A DNA stretch of 64,000 bases from assembly GCA_052143575.1 (NCBI GenBank), contig JBKQSP010000033.1, positions 1 to 64,000 on the forward strand, given 5' to 3'. Both the position numbers and the translations under genes were made by a program. Under the pieces are notes generated by a model that was not told where the DNA came from, ran no database searches, and was given only the letters and a program-made list of their open reading frames with translations. The stretch's first letter is position 1. Each line of letters starts with the position of its first letter. Source of the stretch: JAKACA01 sp052143575 (GTDB lineage: Bacteria > Actinomycetota > Acidimicrobiia > Acidimicrobiales > Bog-793). Below, one piece after another: positions 26,360-35,147 of this stretch.

Positions 26360-27827
26360 GCCGTCGCCGGCCCGCTACCGTCTCGGGCCCCGCAGCACCC
26401 GCGGGCTCGTCGCCGGCTGGCGGGCGGGCCAGATCGCCTGTGTGGCGATCGGCCTCGTGCTCGCCGTGGGCTTCCTCCGCTCCATCGGCGGACCCCCCGG
26501 AGGGTTGCTCGCCCTTGCCGCCGCCGGCGGTGGAGTGGCCATGGCGACGTGGCCGGTGGGCGGGCGGACACTCGAGCAGTGGGCGCCGACGCTGGCGAGC
26601 TTCGGCATCCGGGCTGCGGCTGATGCTCGGCACCGACCCTGGCAGGGCGCCAATCGCCGACCTTGCGGAGCCCTCAGCAGCATGGCCTTGCTGGAGCTGC
26701 CGGAACCAGGGGAGTGGGAGCCGGCCTGGCGGGAAGGTCTCGAGACCCTCGCAGAGCGCGCTCGGGCGTCCCGTGCCGGCCGACGCCCCGCCAGGACGCC
26801 CGTCTCGGCTACGGGCATCGGTGTTCTCGCAGACGCCACGTCGCACGCCTGGACGTCCGTGCTGCCCGTCGGAGGCGCGGGTTTTGCCCTCCTCAGCGAG
26901 GGCGATCGAGTCGAGAGAATCGCAGCCTGGTCGGGCGTGCTGGCGGCCATGGCTCGCGACACCGCAGGTCTGCACCGGCTGCAATGGCTGTCGGCCACCT
27001 ACCCCGCCTGGCTCGAGGATGCCTTGCCGGGCGGCGGCAGCGGCCTGCCGGGCGAGCACTATGCCCGCCTCCTCGAGGAAGCATCGCCCGAGCTGTGGGC
27101 GCACGAGGTGTGCGTCGCCGTCAGCGTGCGCCGGAGCACCCCCCGCGGGAGCGGCGTCGACGGTGCCGCTGCCCTCTTGCGCGAGCAGCTCTCGACCCTC
27201 GGCGATCGCCTTCGAGGGGCCGGCCTCGCCCCCGGGCCACCGCTCTCGCCCCTGGCCCTCGCCTCTCTCGTACGGCGGAGCTTCGAGATGGCGCCGATCG
27301 GCACGCCGGCTCCGTGGCCCTGGCCGGTCGGGATCGACGACGGCTGGGGGCACCTGCGCACGGACGCCGCCTGGCACGCCACCTACTGGGTGGCGGAATG
27401 GCCGCGCTGCGAGGTCGGTGGGGGTTTCCTGTTGCCGCTGCTGCTCGAGCCGCGCTTGCGACGCGTCGTGTCGGTGACGATGGCACCGGTGGCGGTCGTG
27501 GCGGCGGTGCGGCGAGCCGAGCGGGACCGGACCGAGGGCACCGCAGATGCCGAGATGCGGCGCCGGCACGGCTTCGCGATGACGGCGAGGGCGGCGCAGG
27601 AGCAGGAAAGCCGCCGGCAGCGAGAAGCCGAGCTGGCTGAGGGGCACGCCGGCTACCGCTACTCGGGCTATGTCCGACTGACGGAGGCGGATCAGGACGC
27701 GCTCGAGCGTTCCTGTGGCCGGCTCGAGCAGTCGGCCGCACTGGCTCAGCTCGAACTCCGCCGCCTCTACGGCGCCCAGGAGGAGGGGTACTGCTGCACG
27801 CTGCCGACCGGTCGGGGGTGCCGGTGA
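26346..27827 (+). CDS. SCO6880-like conjugation/secretion membrane-anchored protein
   Basis: A 493-residue protein with two close N-terminal helices (GQIACVAIGLVLAVGFL and PGGLLALAAAGGGVAMA) preceded by YRLGPRSTRGL, a PrgI-like arrangement, then a large cytoplasmic region ending in a charged helix. In Streptomyces-type T4SS clusters a similar protein (SCO6880 type, from memory) precedes the VirB4-like ATPase. GTG 26346 overlaps the end of the VirB6-like gene. It lacks Walker motifs. Confidence 0.7.
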   Translation: MAPPEPSPARYRLGPRSTRGLVAGWRAGQIACVAIGLVLAVGFLRSIGGPPGGLLALAAAGGGVAMATWPVGGRTLEQWAPTLASFGIRAAADARHRPWQGANRRPCGALSSMALLELPEPGEWEPAWREGLETLAERARASRAGRRPARTPVSATGIGVLADATSHAWTSVLPVGGAGFALLSEGDRVERIAAWSGVLAAMARDTAGLHRLQWLSATYPAWLEDALPGGGSGLPGEHYARLLEEASPELWAHEVCVAVSVRRSTPRGSGVDGAAALLREQLSTLGDRLRGAGLAPGPPLSPLALASLVRRSFEMAPIGTPAPWPWPVGIDDGWGHLRTDAAWHATYWVAEWPRCEVGGGFLLPLLLEPRLRRVVSVTMAPVAVVAAVRRAERDRTEGTADAEMRRRHGFAMTARAAQEQESRRQREAELAEGHAGYRYSGYVRLTEADQDALERSCGRLEQSAALAQLELRRLYGAQEEGYCCTLPTGRGCR

Positions 27828-29125
27828 GCGCCCTCCGGCTGCCCGCCCACGAGGCGACGACGGCGCAGCTGTGCGCCGCTTATCCGTTCGTGGCGTCGCG
27901 CCCGCTCGGGGTGGGTCGGGTGCTCGTCGGGCGCGATCTCGCCGGCGGGGCCTTCGTTCACGACCCGTTCTCGCTGTACGCGCTCGGTGTGCTCACGAAC
28001 CCGAACATGACCATCCTCGGGCAGATCGGCCGCGGCAAGAGCGCTCTCGTCAAGAGCTACCTGTACCGGCAGGCCGCCTTCGGGCGCCAGATCGCCGTGC
28101 TCGACCCGAAGGGCGAATACGGGAGCCTGGCGAGAGCCCTTCAGGCCGAGCCCATCACCCTCTCGCCCGCTGGCGGGGTGAGGATCAACCCGCTCGACGA
28201 GAGCGGCTTGTTCCGAGGCAGCGATGCGGGCGTCCGCCACCGTCGTCTCGTCCTGCTCGGTGCGCTCGCCGAGGCGACGCTGCATCGGCGCCTTTCGCCC
28301 CGCGAGCACACCGCCCTCGAGCTCGCCCTCGACGAGGCGGTCGCCCTCTCGCTCGTGCCGACTCTCAACTCCGTCGTGGACGCCGTGCTCCGCCCTCGTC
28401 CCGACGCCGGTGTCCGGCTCGGCATCACGGCGAGGTCGCTTGTCGAGGACGGCCGCGACGTCGGCTTGGAGCTCCGGCGGCTGGTGGGCGGCGACCTTGC
28501 CGGCATGTTCGACGGCGAGACGAGCCCGGCGCTCGTCGCCCGGCGTCCGGCCGGCTCGCCAGAGGACGGGGCAGGAGCTCCTTGCGCCGTCGTCCCCCCG
28601 CTCGTCGTGGATCTCTCGGAGGTGTATCACTCCGAGGCCCTGCCGGCCCTCATGGTCTGTGCCGCAGCCTGGCTGCAGGCCATGACCGGGGCGGAGGACC
28701 GGCAGACGTTTGTTGTCGTGGACGAGGCCTGGGCGGTCCTGAGCGAACTGGCCGTCGGCCGCTTCCTGCGTTCGTCGTGGAAGCTGGCACGCGCCCGTGG
28801 CGTCGCCAACGTCGCCGTCTGTCACCGGGCGAGCGACCTGAGCGCCAGCGGAGCCGCCGGCAGCGAGGAAGCCCGACTCGCTGAGGGCTTGCTGGCCGAC
28901 TCCGAGACGGTCGTCTGCTACGCCCAGCCGGCGTCGGAGCTCCCTTCCCTCGCAGCCCTGCTCGGTTGCTCACCTGCGTCGCTCTCCCTCTTGCCGAGCC
29001 TCCCCCGCGGGGTCGCCCTCTGGCGGGTGGCAGGCCAGTCGTACCTGGTCGAGCACCTGCTGGCCGCGCACGAGCACGGCCTCGTCGACACCGACGCTCG
29101 CCTCCGCAGTGCGACAGCCTCCTAA
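27824..29125 (+). CDS. VirB4-like ATPase
   Basis: A 433-residue ATPase starting at GTG 27824 (GTGA overlap with the preceding stop, GGGGG site). Walker A is LGQIGRGKSALVKSYLYR, followed by the typical VLDPKGEYGSLARAL. Walker B is TFVVVDEAWAVLSE. It is about half the length of canonical VirB4, since the separate SCO6880-like protein supplies the N-terminal part. It would power substrate or pilus handling in the T4SS-like machine. Confidence 0.85.
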   Translation: MSALRLPAHEATTAQLCAAYPFVASRPLGVGRVLVGRDLAGGAFVHDPFSLYALGVLTNPNMTILGQIGRGKSALVKSYLYRQAAFGRQIAVLDPKGEYGSLARALQAEPITLSPAGGVRINPLDESGLFRGSDAGVRHRRLVLLGALAEATLHRRLSPREHTALELALDEAVALSLVPTLNSVVDAVLRPRPDAGVRLGITARSLVEDGRDVGLELRRLVGGDLAGMFDGETSPALVARRPAGSPEDGAGAPCAVVPPLVVDLSEVYHSEALPALMVCAAAWLQAMTGAEDRQTFVVVDEAWAVLSELAVGRFLRSSWKLARARGVANVAVCHRASDLSASGAAGSEEARLAEGLLADSETVVCYAQPASELPSLAALLGCSPASLSLLPSLPRGVALWRVAGQSYLVEHLLAAHEHGLVDTDARLRSATAS

Positions 29126-30722
29126 GCGTCGTCTCTCCGGCAACCGCTCGCCCCTCGCCGCCCGCCGCGCGCCGGGAGGTGGTCGTCGCCAGCAGCCCCC
29201 CGGCCTCATGCCCGACGTGCTGGTCGGCCTCGCCGTCGTCGTCGTGGCCGTTGTGGCCGAGCTCACCCGCCTGCGGGCCGACGTCGTCGCTCATCGTCAC
29301 GAGCTCGATCTCGCCGCCCGTGCCGGTGCCGCCCTGGCGGCGGCGACGCTGCTCGGTGGCCCCCTCGTCCTGGCAGGGCACCGCCGGAGGGGGCGTCCGA
29401 GGCGGAGCCGCCATCGCCCTTGGTCATCGCCGTCGCCCGAGGCCGGTTGGGCGAGCCGCCGCCAACTGCGACCGCTCGAGGTGACAGCGCCGCCGGGTGA
29501 TCGCATCGTGCTCGGATCCCATGGGCGCTGCCTGCTCGCCGCCGAGGGGGGCCAGTCGGTGCTCGTCGTGGGTCCGACCCAGTCCGGAAAGACGAGTGGC
29601 CTCGCCATCCCGGCGATCCGCGAGTGGCGGGGTGCCGTCGTGGCGACGAGCGTGAAGTCGGATCTGGTCCGCGAGACCATCGAGCAGCGGCGCGCCCTCG
29701 GGCAGGTCCAGCTCTACGACCCCACCGGAGCGTCCGGTTTCTTGGCGACGGGGTGGTCGCCCCTGTCGGCGGCTGCCACCTGGACGGGCGCCAAGCGCCT
29801 CGCCTCCGCCCTCTGCTCGGTGGCGAGGGCGGACGGGGGCATGGACGACGCCGCCTTCTGGTACGCCTCGGCGGAGAAGCTGCTGGCGCCGCTCCTACTG
29901 GCGGCGGCTTCGGCCGGAGCCGGCATGGCCGACGTCGTGCGGTGGATCGATGACGAGGAGCTGCACGAGCCCCTCCTCGCCCTCGAGCTGGCCGGCGTGC
30001 CCGACGCTCTCCGGGCGGCCCGCACGAGCTTCGGGCGGGAGGAGCGCCAGCGGAGCTCGGTCTTCGCAACGGCCGAGACGATCGTCGCCGGCTTCGGCGA
30101 TCCCGTCGTAGCGGCTTCTGCCCACGGGCCCGGCATCGATCCGCCCGCCCTTGTCAAGGGTTCGGCGGACACGCTGTACTGCTGTGCGCCCGCCCGCGAG
30201 CAGGACCGCCTCCGGCCCGTGTTCGTGGCCCTGCTGCGCCAGGTGCTCGACGCAGCCTTCGAGCGTTCCGGACGGCTCGGCCGACCGCTCGATCCGCCCC
30301 TGCTCGTCGTGCTCGACGAGGCGGCCAACATCGCCCCGCTCGCCGATCTCGACACCATCGTCTCCACGGCCGCCGGCCACGGGATCGCACTCGTGACGGT
30401 GTGGCAGGACTTCGCCCAGATCGAGGCGCGCTACGGGAGGCGATGGCCGACGATCGTCAACAACCATCGAGCCAAGGTGCTGTGCCCGGGGAGCGCCGAT
30501 CCCCTCACGCTCGACCACATGAGCTCGCTCATCGGTGAGGACGAGCGAACGGAGCGCTCGACGACCTTCTCCGACGACGGCCGGTGGAGCAGCACGGAGG
30601 CCGCGTCCGTCCGCCGGGTGGCTCCGAGCGCCGTCCTGCGCACACTGTCGGCCGGCGAAGCGGTCGTCGTCTACGGCTCGCTGCCGCCGGCTCGCGTGGC
30701 CCTGCGCCCCTACTACGGGTGA
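29109..30722 (+). CDS. VirD4/TraG-like coupling protein
   Basis: A 537-residue coupling ATPase that would recruit substrates to the channel. N-terminal helices (VLVGLAVVVVAVVAELT, then AALAAATLLGGPLVLAG) precede a soluble domain with Walker A VVGPTQSGKTSGLAIP, the VATSVKSDLV segment, Walker B LLVVLDEAANIAPL and the TVWQDFAQIEARYG segment. GTG 29109 overlaps the VirB4-like gene by 17 bases. It is the last gene of the locus; no relaxase is adjacent. Confidence 0.88.
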   Translation: MRQPPKRRLSGNRSPLAARRAPGGGRRQQPPGLMPDVLVGLAVVVVAVVAELTRLRADVVAHRHELDLAARAGAALAAATLLGGPLVLAGHRRRGRPRRSRHRPWSSPSPEAGWASRRQLRPLEVTAPPGDRIVLGSHGRCLLAAEGGQSVLVVGPTQSGKTSGLAIPAIREWRGAVVATSVKSDLVRETIEQRRALGQVQLYDPTGASGFLATGWSPLSAAATWTGAKRLASALCSVARADGGMDDAAFWYASAEKLLAPLLLAAASAGAGMADVVRWIDDEELHEPLLALELAGVPDALRAARTSFGREERQRSSVFATAETIVAGFGDPVVAASAHGPGIDPPALVKGSADTLYCCAPAREQDRLRPVFVALLRQVLDAAFERSGRLGRPLDPPLLVVLDEAANIAPLADLDTIVSTAAGHGIALVTVWQDFAQIEARYGRRWPTIVNNHRAKVLCPGSADPLTLDHMSSLIGEDERTERSTTFSDDGRWSSTEAASVRRVAPSAVLRTLSAGEAVVVYGSLPPARVALRPYYG

Positions 30723-30839
30723 CGCAGGCAGAGGGCGGCCGCCCAGCCGGCCCCTGCGACGGGGCGCCTTGGGCGACCGCAGCGGTTGGCGATCCGCAGT
30801 GGTCACCGTGTCGATCGGTGACGGCGTGACCGGTAGGTT

Positions 30840-31109
30840 CTCGCTCGTGAACGACCCCGGCTGTACGCCACGATCTTTCGCCGGCGTGACGTGCGCGGCC
30901 AGTTCAGCGGCGAGCCCCTCGACGACGCCACCCTCGCCAAGGTGCTCTTGGCGGCGCACGCAGCGCCGAGCGTCGGGCTCTCGCAGCCGTGGGACTTCGT
31001 CGTCGTGACGGACGAGTCGACGCCGGACCTCGAGCGAGCCGGCTGGCGCGCCCGCTTGGAGCTCTCCGCCGTGTGCCACCGCGAGCGGTGGGGGAACCGG
31101 GACGGCTGA
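30840..31109 (+). pseudogene. bluB: bluB-like (nitroreductase-fold) remnant
   Basis: The translated frame (RLYATIFRRRDVRGQFSG, then LLAAHAAPSVGLSQPWDFVV) is the N-terminal FMN-binding part of BluB, the enzyme that cannibalises FMN to make 5,6-dimethylbenzimidazole (DMB). The frame lacks a proper start before the conserved part (a TAG stop lies just upstream) and it stops after ~75 conserved residues of a ~220-residue family. The missing two thirds are not found downstream. It lies next to phoU and is clearly a fragment. Confidence 0.75.
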
Positions 31110-31190
31110 CCCGACGGAACGGCGGTCCCCCGGACGGCCCGTTGCACCTCGAAGGCTCGACCGGGCGGTCCCTCGTCGCCGCAACGGCGC

Positions 31191-31970
31191 TCAGGCGCCG
31201 GCGGCAGGCGCCCGGATATCGACGCGGAGCGGCACGCGCCGCGTCAGGTTGACGGCGTGGTCGCCGAGCCGCTCGTAGAAGCGCCCGAGCAACGCGAGCT
31301 CGATGGCGACGGGGACCGGCACGGAGCCCTCGGCGATCTCGGCGATGAACTCCACGTGGAGGTCGTCCATCTCGTCGTCGAGGAGAACGATGCGCTCCGC
31401 ACCGGCGACGCGCTCGGCATAGGAGTCGGCCGCCATCCGCCACATGGCGCATGCCACCTCGCCCATTCGCTCGATGTAGCCACGCATGCGTGCCGGGATC
31501 TCGGCGGGAAGGTTGCGCGTCGCCCGTTGCGCCACGTGCTCTGCGAGGTCGCCGCTTCGCTCCAGCTCCGGGAGCATCGAGAGGACCGAGAGGAGCCACG
31601 TCGTCTCGTCCGGTCCGATCCCGCCCGCCACGACACGGTCGTGCACGAGGTGCTGCAGCTCGACGTAGAGCTCGTCGAGGGCGACGTCGTTGGCGACGAG
31701 CGCTCTGGCCTGCTCCCGGTCGCCGGTGAGGAGGGCGTGGGTGGCGCCGGCGACAGCCTCCTCGACGATGGCGAACATCTGGATCATCCGGCGGTGGATC
31801 TGCCAGACGACGTCGGGAGGCTCCGGAGCAGCGGGAGCCACGAGGGCGACGGCCGGGGCGTCGGCATCGTTGAGATGTCGGGCGCCCTCCTCGCCCCCGC
31901 TGTCGTTTCGAGAGTTGGCGTCTCGGCTACCGGGCGCATCTCGCCCATTGGAACCGAAGACACGACGCAC
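31191..31970 (-). CDS. phoU: PhoU-like phosphate signalling protein
   Basis: About 259 residues. The helical PhoU repeats are visible: MIQMFAIVEEAVAGATHALL, ALVANDVALDELYVELQ in the first, DDEMDDLHVEFIAEIAEG and LLGRFYERLGDHAVNLTRRV in the second, with the conserved acidic metal-binding pattern. GTG 31970 is one of two adjacent GTG codons behind a GGTGGA stretch. The open frame upstream is non-homologous. PhoU negatively modulates Pst/PhoR-type signalling; no pst genes are in the window. Confidence 0.88.
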   Translation of the reverse strand: MRRVFGSNGRDAPGSRDANSRNDSGGEEGARHLNDADAPAVALVAPAAPEPPDVVWQIHRRMIQMFAIVEEAVAGATHALLTGDREQARALVANDVALDELYVELQHLVHDRVVAGGIGPDETTWLLSVLSMLPELERSGDLAEHVAQRATRNLPAEIPARMRGYIERMGEVACAMWRMAADSYAERVAGAERIVLLDDEMDDLHVEFIAEIAEGSVPVPVAIELALLGRFYERLGDHAVNLTRRVPLRVDIRAPAAGA

Positions 31971-32199
31971 GCTTCCACCGTACCGCTCCCTCGCACGCAA
32001 ATGTCCGGCCAATTCGGCAAATTCCAGGTGAACTCCGAGGAGGCCGCGGCAGTACCCTCCACGGTGGTGGTGGTACAGCGTCGTTCCGCTCCGGCGAAGT
32101 CGGCGAACCCGACGAGCGACGTGTCCTCGCACCGAGAACACGAAGCGTCAGACCTTCGCCCCGCTTCCCAGTCCTCATCGAGCCGCGAAAGAGGTCCTC

Positions 32200-32645
32200 G
32201 TGCTGGTCATGTCAACCATTGACTTCCTCTGGTTCGTCGACAAGGCGCTCGATGACATGGTGAGCATCCTCGAGCTCCTCGGCGAGGAGCTGGCGAACCG
32301 CCGCCCGGCGCTCGACGGGGCCAATTCTGCTGTCGCTACGGTCACGCACTGCCTCGGCGTGATGGAGTTCTGGGGCGGCTACGCCGTAGCGGGTCGGTCG
32401 ATCGAGCGCGACCGTGAGGCCGAGTTCAGGGCGAGCGGGCCCCTCGCCGACCTGATCGAACGCGTGCGGGCGTCTCGGCGCCCGGCCTCGACGGGCTGGC
32501 CCCTCCGCTCGGCCGGCTCGAGGACGAAGACGCCGGCACCCCCCTGCGCACGCAAGCAGGCGTGCTCCTCCACATCCTGGAAGAGCTGACGCAGCACCTC
32601 GGGCAGATGGAGCCCTCGCGGGACGTCCTTCTCGCCGCCGGCTGA
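32200..32645 (+). pseudogene. DinB/DUF664-like (mycothiol-transferase-type) gene with a frameshift
   Basis: The first frame gives a good N-terminal half (STIDFLWFVDKALDDMVSIL, VTHCLGVMEFWGGYAVAGR with the metal-type His, then FRASGPLADLIERVR). From about 32484 the family-like continuation is in another frame (GLDGLAPPLGRLEDEDAGTP, then LLHILEELTQHLGQME, ending at the TGA 32643-32645). A one-base loss between about 32465 and 32490 would explain this. Restored, the protein is about 148 residues with the expected His in HILEELTQH. GTG 32200 has an AGAGG site. It is either a pseudogene or a sequencing slip. Confidence 0.75.
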
Positions 32646-32653
32646 TCAACTGG

Positions 32654-34939
32654 TCAGAAGACCGCCAGCTCGCGAGCTACCCGTTCGATGTCCTCGACCT
32701 GGGGGAGGATCGCCTGCTCGAGCGTGGGTTCGTAGGCGACAAAGGTGTCGCTGGCGCCGACGCGGCGCACGGGACCGTCGAGGTCGCCGTAGCAGTGCTC
32801 TCCCGCCCAGGCCGCTACCTCGGCACCGAAGCCGGCGGTGAGGATGTCTTCGTGCACGACGAGGAGCTTGGAGGTACGGGCGACCGTCTCGGCGACGGCT
32901 TCGCGGTCCCAGGGGATGATCGTCCGCAAGTCGATCACCTCCACCGTGGTCCCCTCGGCGGCGAGGTGGTCGGCCGCCACGAGCGACTTCTGCACAGTGG
33001 CACCCCAAGTGACGATCGACAGGTGGCAGCCCTCCCGCAGGCGCGCCGCTTTGCCGGGAGGCAGCACGAAGCCCGGCTCCGGGTAGGGGTCCATTGCGTA
33101 CTTCTGGCGGAGGAGATGCTTGTGCTCGAGGAACAGCACGGGGTCCTCGCAGAGAAACGCCGCTCGCAACAGCCCGACGGCGTCGCGTGCCCGCGAGGGG
33201 AACATGACGATGAGGCCGGGGATGTGGGCGAAGATGGACTCGCCGCTCTGCGAGTGCCACAGCGATCCCCCTCGCACATAGCCGCCGATCGCCGTGCGGA
33301 TGACGAGGGGGACCGTGAACTGGCCCTGCGATCGCCAGCGGGCGGTGGCCGCCTCCGCTCTGATCTGGTGCATGGCCGGCCAGATGTAGTCGAAGAACTG
33401 GATCTCGGCGCACGGCCGCAACCCGCGGATGGCCTGGCCGATACCGCGGCCGACGATGTTCGCCTCCGCCAGGGGCGTGTTGTAGCAGCGGGCGATGCCG
33501 AAGGTCTTCTGCAGCCCGTGCGTCGTCCCGAACACGCCGCCCTTGCCTTCGACGATCTGCAGGACGTCTTCGGCGGCGTCGGCGACGTCCTCACCGAAGA
33601 CGCGTATCCGGGGGTCGGCGCCCATCAACTCGGTCAAGGCGAGCCGGATGGCGTCGCCCATGCCAACGGCCTCTCCCCGGATGGCGAACTCGCTCATCGG
33701 GTCCGACGGGTGGACGGCGGCTTGCCTGGCGGAGGCGGCATCGCCGGCGCCAGTGCCTCGCTCCGGGTCGGGCAGCTCGGGCAGCCGGATGACGCCCTGA
33801 GTGACCGTCGCCGGGTCGGGCCGAGCGGCCGCCAGCGCTTCTCTCGCCATCTCGGCGACGTAGCCTTTCGCCTCCGCGCGGATGTGCTCCGCTTGCTCGC
33901 CCGTGAGGATGCCGCCCCGGATCAGCTGGTGCTCGAAACGCAGGATGGGGTCGTGATTCGCCTCCTCGAGCAGCTCGGATGCCGAGCGGTACTTCGCCTG
34001 GGTGTCCTGGGAGGAGTGAGAGTACGGACGCGTGACCGTGGCGTGGATGAGGCCAGGACCTTCGGCCGCCCGCACACGAGCGATGGCGTCGGCGCCCTTC
34101 TGACGGCTGGCGAAGTAGTCGGTGCCGTCGACCTTGGTGATCGCCAACCCGCGAAACCCCCGCACCAGCTCGGAGATGGGCGCCGGCGCCTGGTCGGCCG
34201 CCCGAACCGAGATGGCGTAGCCGTTGTCGGCGACGAGGAACAGGATCGGCAGGTGCAGCCGGCAGGCCGTGTTGAGGCTCTCCCAGAACTCGCCCTCGGA
34301 CGTGGCGCCCTCGCCGAGCGAGACGTAGGTGATCTCGTCCCCGTAGGCGGTGCAGCCCGGCAGGCTGCGAGAGGCGATGTAGCGGGCGGCCTCGGCGCTG
34401 CCGACGGCCGGCAGGCATTGACTGCCTGTCGGGCTCGTCTGGGAGACGATGTTGAGGCGCTTCGAGCCCCAGTGCGACGGCATCTGGCGACCACCGGAGC
34501 TCGGGTCCTCCGCCGAGCCGACGGCCTGCAGGAGGATGTCGCGCGGTGTCACGCCGAGAGCCAGACAGAGCGCTTGGTCCCGGTAGTAGGGGAAGAACCA
34601 GTCGTAGGAGGGCCGCAACGAGCGAGCGAGCGCCAGCAGCAGTATCTCGTGGCCGGCGCCGGAGATCTGGAAGAAGACGCGGGATTGCTTCTGCAGCATG
34701 ATCTCCCGGTCGTCGAGAGCCCGCGACGTGCAGGCGAGCCGGTAATCCTCGATGAGCTGGGCGCGCTCGTAGCCGCGGTATTCGCTCGGGGCCACGACGG
34801 TCGCCCCCTTGCCGTTGAGGCTGGGGGCCAGCCTGCTCGCCATGGCGGGGGAGCTGGGTGGTGCAGCCGGCTTCACGGTCTCGGCTACCTCAGCGAGATC
34901 GTCATCGCGAAACTGGCCGCCTCTCTTCACAGTCGTCAC
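32654..34939 (-). CDS. Fused E1 alpha-beta 2-oxoacid dehydrogenase (TPP-dependent)
   Basis: A 761-residue fusion of the alpha and beta subunits of a branched-chain or pyruvate-type E1. The alpha half (about 60-410) has the TPP motif YVSLGEGATSEGEFWESLN and the phospho-loop-like YRDQALCLALG. The beta half (about 440-761) has VFGEDVADAAEDVLQ, PLAEANIVGRGIGQAIRG and FLEHKHLLRQ. GTG 34939 has an excellent AAAGGAG site five bases upstream, although the frame is open to 35017. No E2 or E3 gene is next to it, so the substrate remains unsettled. Confidence 0.9.
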   Translation of the reverse strand: MTTVKRGGQFRDDDLAEVAETVKPAAPPSSPAMASRLAPSLNGKGATVVAPSEYRGYERAQLIEDYRLACTSRALDDREIMLQKQSRVFFQISGAGHEILLLALARSLRPSYDWFFPYYRDQALCLALGVTPRDILLQAVGSAEDPSSGGRQMPSHWGSKRLNIVSQTSPTGSQCLPAVGSAEAARYIASRSLPGCTAYGDEITYVSLGEGATSEGEFWESLNTACRLHLPILFLVADNGYAISVRAADQAPAPISELVRGFRGLAITKVDGTDYFASRQKGADAIARVRAAEGPGLIHATVTRPYSHSSQDTQAKYRSASELLEEANHDPILRFEHQLIRGGILTGEQAEHIRAEAKGYVAEMAREALAAARPDPATVTQGVIRLPELPDPERGTGAGDAASARQAAVHPSDPMSEFAIRGEAVGMGDAIRLALTELMGADPRIRVFGEDVADAAEDVLQIVEGKGGVFGTTHGLQKTFGIARCYNTPLAEANIVGRGIGQAIRGLRPCAEIQFFDYIWPAMHQIRAEAATARWRSQGQFTVPLVIRTAIGGYVRGGSLWHSQSGESIFAHIPGLIVMFPSRARDAVGLLRAAFLCEDPVLFLEHKHLLRQKYAMDPYPEPGFVLPPGKAARLREGCHLSIVTWGATVQKSLVAADHLAAEGTTVEVIDLRTIIPWDREAVAETVARTSKLLVVHEDILTAGFGAEVAAWAGEHCYGDLDGPVRRVGASDTFVAYEPTLEQAILPQVEDIERVARELAVF

Positions 34940-35089
34940 TCCAGCTCCTTTGAGGAGGGATACGTCGTTGGTCCCCCGTGCGCCGAGGCTTGCGGGCGGC
35001 CCAGCGCGAGCCTGCATGCCCGATGCGACCCTTTCACCTTAGAGCCTTGGGTCTTGTCTTCCCTGACGCTTTTGCCACGACGCTGCCTA

Positions 35090-35105
35090 GACTGACGTGT
35101 CAGTC
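35090..35105. promoter_or_regulatory. Operator-like inverted repeat GACTGA-N4-TCAGTC (site 1)
   Basis: Perfect six-base arms around CGTG, placed between the divergent E1 and nitronate monooxygenase genes, about 43 bases before the latter's start. The same arms recur at 36144-36159. TetR-family proteins bind such palindromes, and a TetR gene lies in the same cluster at 37417. Confidence 0.65.
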
Positions 35106-35147
35106 AACAGCCGCGTTAGCGGCGCCACCGACGAGAGGGTCACCGCC

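Noticed and set aside
25276..27477. 733-codon plus-strand frame across the VirB6-like and SCO6880-like genes
   Set aside because: Arg/Pro-rich, spans two real genes in another frame; no recognisable domain.
30723..30839. Cobalamin riboswitch before the bluB remnant
   Set aside because: No B12-box or conserved core could be recognised in the interval.
32795..35095. 766-codon plus-strand frame opposite the E1 gene
   Set aside because: Antisense of a strongly conserved TPP enzyme gene.
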